A stretch of 64,000 nucleotides of DNA. It comes from JASLBX01 sp036373915. GTDB lineage: Bacteria > Actinomycetota > Actinomycetes > Jiangellales > Jiangellaceae. Both the position numbers and the translations under genes were made by a program. Shown here one piece after another: positions 60,263 to 64,000 of this stretch; position 1 is the stretch's first letter, and every line of letters starts with the position of its first letter. The stretch covers positions 1-64,000 of the forward strand of contig DASUUU010000082.1 in the NCBI GenBank assembly GCA_036373915.1, written 5' to 3'. Under the pieces are notes generated by a model. That model was not told the DNA's origin and searched no databases. It was given only the letters and a program-made list of their open reading frames with translations.

Positions 60263-60787
60263 ATGCGCGAGTGGCTCCCGGTATCGACCTCCCCGAAGGG
60301 CAGGCTCGCGCTCGCCGCGGTCAAGAAGTTCGGTGCGCGCCCATATGACGAGGTCACGGTCGGCGAATTGGCCGCTGCGGCCAAAGTCACCACCGGCGCG
60401 CTATACCACCACTTCGGCAGCAAGCTCGGGCTCTATGGGTTCGTGCGGGAGGACGTCGAGCGGCGCCTACTGGACCGGATGGAAGGTGCAGTCGCGGCTC
60501 TTGGGGACGGGGCGGATCGCTCCGCGGGCGTGAGAGCCGCGCTGCTGGTCGGGTTCGACTTCGCCGTAGGCGGAGGTTTCCTCCGAATCCTGGGCGCACC
60601 GCCCGCGGGAGCGGAACGCGATCGGCTGGCCGAGATGCTGAGTATCAGTACGGCCTCGGCGTCCCCCGTTCTCGGCCCCGTGCTCGCAGCAGCGTGGCGG
60701 GCTGCGCTGACGACCGTCGCCGAAGGCGCTGAGCCGCAGTCGGCTCGCGCTGCGCTTCTCGCGTTCGAGCTGCGAATCCCGCCGTGA
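60263..60787 (+). CDS. TetR-family transcriptional regulator
   Basis: The product is 174 aa, slightly short. The N-terminal HTH is KGRLALAAVKKFGARPYDEVTVGELAAAAKVTTGALYHHFGSKLGLYGFV. The C-terminal ligand domain ends at ALLAFELRIPP. It is divergent from the VOC gene, which it probably represses. ATG 60263 is the start. The ligand is unknown. Confidence 0.92.
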   Translation: MREWLPVSTSPKGRLALAAVKKFGARPYDEVTVGELAAAAKVTTGALYHHFGSKLGLYGFVREDVERRLLDRMEGAVAALGDGADRSAGVRAALLVGFDFAVGGGFLRILGAPPAGAERDRLAEMLSISTASASPVLGPVLAAAWRAALTTVAEGAEPQSARAALLAFELRIPP

Positions 60788-60849
60788 GCAAGCCGACCTC
60801 TACAACCGGCCACCTGGCCGCGCGCGGCTTCGGGTCTGTATACCCCCAC

Positions 60850-60964
60850 TACGTGGCGCTGGGTCTGCCCTCGGACCCCCCTGCCATCCGAGGGCAGACC
60901 GCTGACCGACAGGCCCCCCAACGACCCCCGTTGCCCCCGTCTGTCGGCGGCCAGCGCCGTGGCC
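60850..60964 (+). ncRNA. Candidate 6C-type small RNA
   Basis: Two hairpins each present a run of six C in the loop. Hairpin 1: 60862-60875 pairs perfectly with 60887-60900 (14 bp), loop starting CCCCCC. Hairpin 2: CCGACAG (60906-60912) pairs with CTGTCGG (60941-60947), loop starting GCCCCCC with a small inner CAACG/CGTTG stem. GGCCA/TGGCC (60949-60964) may terminate. An extended -10, TGTATACC (60837-60844), puts the start near 60850. Two stem-loops with at least six loop Cs define the actinobacterial 6C RNA. The region lies between TetR and LuxR genes and holds no reading frame. Confidence 0.6.
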
Positions 60965-61034
60965 TGCGCGGGAATCGTCCTGCGCCGTAGTCTTCCCGCA
61001 TGGCCGGGCACCGGCTAGGGAGCGATACCCTGAG

Positions 61035-63887
61035 TTAATCCGCCGCGATCCCTGACTTAACCAGCGAGGCCAGGCCGCTTCGTCCCGATACCTTCGTCTT
61101 GGCGACCAGGTTGGCCACGTGCGTCTCGATCGTGCGGGGTGAGAGCACCAGCCGCTCGGCGATCGCCCCGTTTGTCAGCCCCTTCGCCACCAACTGCAAA
61201 ACGTCCATCTCGCGGCTGGTCACACCGACACTGCGGAGCCGGGGCGGCACCGGGGTGTCTCCCCGGCCGCGCCGCGGTACGGGGACGCCGGCCCGGCGCA
61301 GAATCTCGCGGCACCCGGTGGCCAGCCGGTCGTCGCCGCGCTGGACGAACGCATCCAGTGCCTGCCGGGCCCACCCGATCGGGTCTCCCCAGCCGTCGGC
61401 GAGCGCATCACCGGCGACCAGCAGCCGGATCCGGTGTCGCCACCAGGGCCGGGAACCCATCGCAGCATCAGCGGCGGAGAGCAACTGCTCGGCCTCTTTC
61501 TGCCTACGCCGGCGGCCGGCGACGACCGCGTCGGAATAGCCGAGCAGCGCGCGGTTCTCCCAGTTCACCCCGGACGGGCGAGCCTCGGCTCGGGCCTGCT
61601 CGCCCTCCCGGTCGTCCAGAGTGCGCACGAGCGCCCACAACCCGTAGGTGGGCGCCGGCGCCGTGGTCAGGCTGCGACGCATGAATTCGATGGCCCGATC
61701 CAGGCATTCGGCCAGCCGATCCCGGTCGTCATCGAGCAACGCGACGTGCGCATACACCGCGCCCCAGATGCCGGCGTTGACGTCCAGGTCGTCCGGTGCG
61801 AGCCGGCGGGCCTCGGCCACGCAGTGCTCCATCGCCGGAGTGCTGCGGTTGTGTGCGTGTGCGGCGGCCTGGAAGAACAGCGCGGTGGCCCGTAGCTGGT
61901 CCAGCCGCAACCTGCGGGCGAGCTCAGCGCTGCGTTCGGCATGCACCAGCGCGGCGTCCGCGTCCTGGTGCAGCAGGCTGGCCGCGATCTGCACGTCGAC
62001 TTTGGCCGCCAGGGCCAGCGCGCCGGCGTCCAGGGCGAGCACTCGGGCTTGCTCCAGCCTGACGGTTGAGCCGTCCAGCAACAGGTCCACGGTGCCGAGT
62101 TCGTGCAGTGCGGACACCCGTTCCAACGGCAGGTCGTGGTCGATGGCCAACCGCTCGGCGGCAAGGAACGCGTCCCGGGCCGCTTCCAGGTCGGTCACCC
62201 GCGCGGCGCGGCCAGTCACCTCAAGTGCCTGACATGCCACCGACCACTGCTTGCGCTCCTCGGCCCCGGCGAACGCCCGTCCGGCGATGCTCTGTGCATC
62301 CTCCGGCCGGCCGGCTTCGTGCGCGAGCCGAGCGGCCAGCACGCTGGCCCGCGGATCGTCGCTGTCCGGCAGCGCGGCCAGGCTGGAGGCGGCGTCGTCC
62401 CACCGGCCTGCTTCGGCTGCCACCTCGGCCAGCGTCAGTCGGACCCAGGTCTCCCCACGTGCCAGCAGCCGCTCGCCCAGCGCCAGCGCCCGGTCGGTGT
62501 CGCCGGCATCGGCCAGTACCTCGACAAGCACGGCCTCCGCCTCCCGGCGCAGCTCCGGATCGTCCGCGGCCAGGGTCGCGGCGCGGGTCAGCAGGGCGTC
62601 CGCAGTGTGCAGCGCGCCGCCGCGGCGGGCCTGCCCGCCCGCGGACAGGTACAGCTTGGCGGCCCGAGCGTCCTCCCCTGCGGCCATCCACAGCCCGGCG
62701 GCCAAGTCGAAGGCGGCCGGCTCGCGCCGCTCGACGACCGCTGCGGCGGCCCGGGCGAGCGCCCGGCGCTCCGGCGGTAGCAAGTCAGTGCGCACCGCGT
62801 CACAGGTCAGCGCGTGCCGAAACCGGAAGGTGTCGGTATCGGTTGCGTCTACCGCGATCAGGCCGGTGGCCACGGCGGACCGCAGGCCGGCCATCACCAC
62901 CTGCTCGCCCAGCCCGGTGATCTCCGGGATCAGTCGCCAGTCGAAACGGCGGCCGAGCACTGCGGCGGTCTCCACCACCGAGCGTCCAATCGGGTCCAGG
63001 CCTGCCAGCCGGCGGCGGACTGTAGCCGCGAACGTGCGCGGCACGTTCGCGGTCAAAGGGCCGGTCAAGGTTCCGTCCGGGGCCAGCGCACCGACCGCGG
63101 CCAGCCCAGTGAGTAGCTCCTCCACCAGGAATGGCAACCCGTCGGCATGTTCGATGGCGAACCTCACCAGCGCGTCCGGTGGCGCAGCCGACAGGCAGGA
63201 CTCCACCATCTCGCGCACGTCGCGCGGGCCCAGCCGGGTCAGCGGGATCACGTCGGCCTGGCCGGCCACGGCAAGGTCGAGCAGCCGCTGCGGCGGGTCC
63301 AGCTCATCCCGGGCGGTCACTACCAGCACCACCGGCAAGCTGCTCGCCGCATCGGCCAGGTAGCTCAGCACGTCGAGGGTGTCAGGGTCAGCCCAGTGCA
63401 GGTCTTCGAGCACCAGCATGGCGCCGGACGGACCAGCCAGCGTGGTCATCAGCCGCAGGATCGCCTCGCCCAGGACAACTCCGCCACGCGGGTCGGACCG
63501 CGCCTCGATGCCGACGTCGGGGAGCAGCGCGGACAGCACCGGCAGGTATGGCCGCAGGCCGCTCTCCCGAGGCAGCGGGCGGCCCCGCAACGCAGTGCTG
63601 AGCGCCTCGGCGAAGGGGCGGTACACCTCGCCGGACGGCACCGCCCGGCCGGAGAACACGCTCACGCCGGCTCGCCGGGCCACCACGGCGGCCTCCCGAA
63701 CCAGCCGCGACTTGCCCACCCCGGCCTCGCCGTGGACGAGCACCATCCGCCCTGTGGTGGTGCTCTCCATACCCTCCAGCAGCCGGCGCAGGCGGTCGAG
63801 CTCACTGCCTCGCCCGACCAGCCTGGACGAGGACGCCTGCCAGGGTGCGGTCAACTGTTCGGTCCCGGTTTCTCCTGCAGGGAGCAC
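61035..63887 (-). CDS. LuxR-family regulator with AAA+ ATPase domain (LAL/MalT-like)
   Basis: The protein has 950 aa. Residues about 20-280 are an ATPase: VGRGSELDRLRRLLEG, Walker A GEAGVGKSR (53-61) and Walker B GAMLVLEDLHWAD. Residues about 400-850 are tetratricopeptide-like helical repeats rich in Ala, Leu and Arg. Residues about 885-945 are the LuxR HTH (TSREMDVLQLVAKGLTNGAIAERLVLSPRTIETHVANLVAKT). LAL proteins activate secondary-metabolite or sugar operons after binding ATP and an inducer. GTG 63887 starts the frame. Nothing nearby suggests its target; the 113 nt from here to the window end show no gene. Confidence 0.92.
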   Translation of the reverse strand: MLPAGETGTEQLTAPWQASSSRLVGRGSELDRLRRLLEGMESTTTGRMVLVHGEAGVGKSRLVREAAVVARRAGVSVFSGRAVPSGEVYRPFAEALSTALRGRPLPRESGLRPYLPVLSALLPDVGIEARSDPRGGVVLGEAILRLMTTLAGPSGAMLVLEDLHWADPDTLDVLSYLADAASSLPVVLVVTARDELDPPQRLLDLAVAGQADVIPLTRLGPRDVREMVESCLSAAPPDALVRFAIEHADGLPFLVEELLTGLAAVGALAPDGTLTGPLTANVPRTFAATVRRRLAGLDPIGRSVVETAAVLGRRFDWRLIPEITGLGEQVVMAGLRSAVATGLIAVDATDTDTFRFRHALTCDAVRTDLLPPERRALARAAAAVVERREPAAFDLAAGLWMAAGEDARAAKLYLSAGGQARRGGALHTADALLTRAATLAADDPELRREAEAVLVEVLADAGDTDRALALGERLLARGETWVRLTLAEVAAEAGRWDDAASSLAALPDSDDPRASVLAARLAHEAGRPEDAQSIAGRAFAGAEERKQWSVACQALEVTGRAARVTDLEAARDAFLAAERLAIDHDLPLERVSALHELGTVDLLLDGSTVRLEQARVLALDAGALALAAKVDVQIAASLLHQDADAALVHAERSAELARRLRLDQLRATALFFQAAAHAHNRSTPAMEHCVAEARRLAPDDLDVNAGIWGAVYAHVALLDDDRDRLAECLDRAIEFMRRSLTTAPAPTYGLWALVRTLDDREGEQARAEARPSGVNWENRALLGYSDAVVAGRRRRQKEAEQLLSAADAAMGSRPWWRHRIRLLVAGDALADGWGDPIGWARQALDAFVQRGDDRLATGCREILRRAGVPVPRRGRGDTPVPPRLRSVGVTSREMDVLQLVAKGLTNGAIAERLVLSPRTIETHVANLVAKTKVSGRSGLASLVKSGIAAD

Positions 63888-64000
63888 ACGCTGTCATGGC
63901 TCACCGCGATTTTGCGCTCAGCACAGAGTATTGGCATCGCAGCTTAGCGGGATTCGGCGCCCGGCCGGACGCCATAGAGAGCTCCCGTACCCGGCCACGT

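Overview
The window is high-GC (roughly two-thirds G+C) DNA from a free-living actinomycete. The evidence is frequent GTG/TTG starts, four-base ATGA/GTGA gene overlaps, a clpB preceded by a HAIR-type HspR site, a candidate actinobacterial 6C RNA, GntR/HutC regulators of a GlcNAc-type PTS, and a purine/pyrimidine housekeeping backbone in actinobacterial order. I cannot name the genus; a soil lineage of the Jiangella/Kribbella/Nocardioides type would fit. I see no rRNA, CRISPR array, integrase, transposase or prophage.

Layout. 1-5.9 kb: the end of an amidohydrolase gene, then a Liv-type ABC importer whose permease LivM and ATPase LivG are fused. 6.0-8.3 kb: an overlapping pair on the minus strand, an FAD-linked oxidase and an FkbM methyltransferase. 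8.4-14.9 kb: clpB, an SDR, an acyltransferase, a degenerate alpha/beta hydrolase, pyrE and a SpoU rRNA/tRNA methylase. 15.1-22.0 kb: a second Liv importer on the minus strand, with a long-chain acyl-CoA ligase inside the operon. 22.6-34.0 kb: an XRE regulator, then a self-contained sugar PTS (EI, HPr, EIIA, EIIB, EIIC all present) with a GlcN-6-P deaminase-like SIS protein, a HAD phosphatase, a secreted GH3 hexosaminidase and two divergent GntR regulators. Three copies of the 12-mer ATCTAGACCAGT mark a shared operator. 34.2-44.8 kb: fba, a broken HTH-GNAT gene, purA, purD, a PAP2 lipid enzyme, an ECF sigma factor with a one-TM partner, purB and purC. 45.8-54.5 kb: a histidine-utilisation operon (hutH-hutU-M20 amidohydrolase-P450-MFS-hutF) with no hutI or hutG. 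54.7-60.8 kb: a small conserved protein, DUF4097 and ribbon-helix-helix genes, a membrane Fe-S oxidoreductase, dcd, tRNA-Gly(CCC) and a VOC/TetR pair. 60.85 kb: a candidate 6C RNA. 61-63.9 kb: a large LuxR-family (LAL) regulator.

How it works together. The PTS block looks like amino-sugar scavenging: the exported hexosaminidase releases amino sugar, EI-HPr-EIIA-EIIB-EIIC phosphorylate and import it, and the SIS protein would feed fructose-6-P to glycolysis (fba follows). The hut operon takes histidine through urocanate to formiminoglutamate and N-formylglutamate, but one middle step must be encoded elsewhere and the last step may be done by the M20 enzyme.

The less ordinary content lies in non-coding structure: a family of long palindromic elements beginning TGATC at gene ends (one apparently inserted into the 3' end of the MFS gene), a 72-bp spacing-conserved leader shared by ptsI and the M20 gene, a relic of the nagE 3' end upstream of ptsI, a triple-palindrome operator at a probably leaderless ribbon-helix-helix gene, and a TTATCCACA box exactly 53 nt before two different HTH genes.
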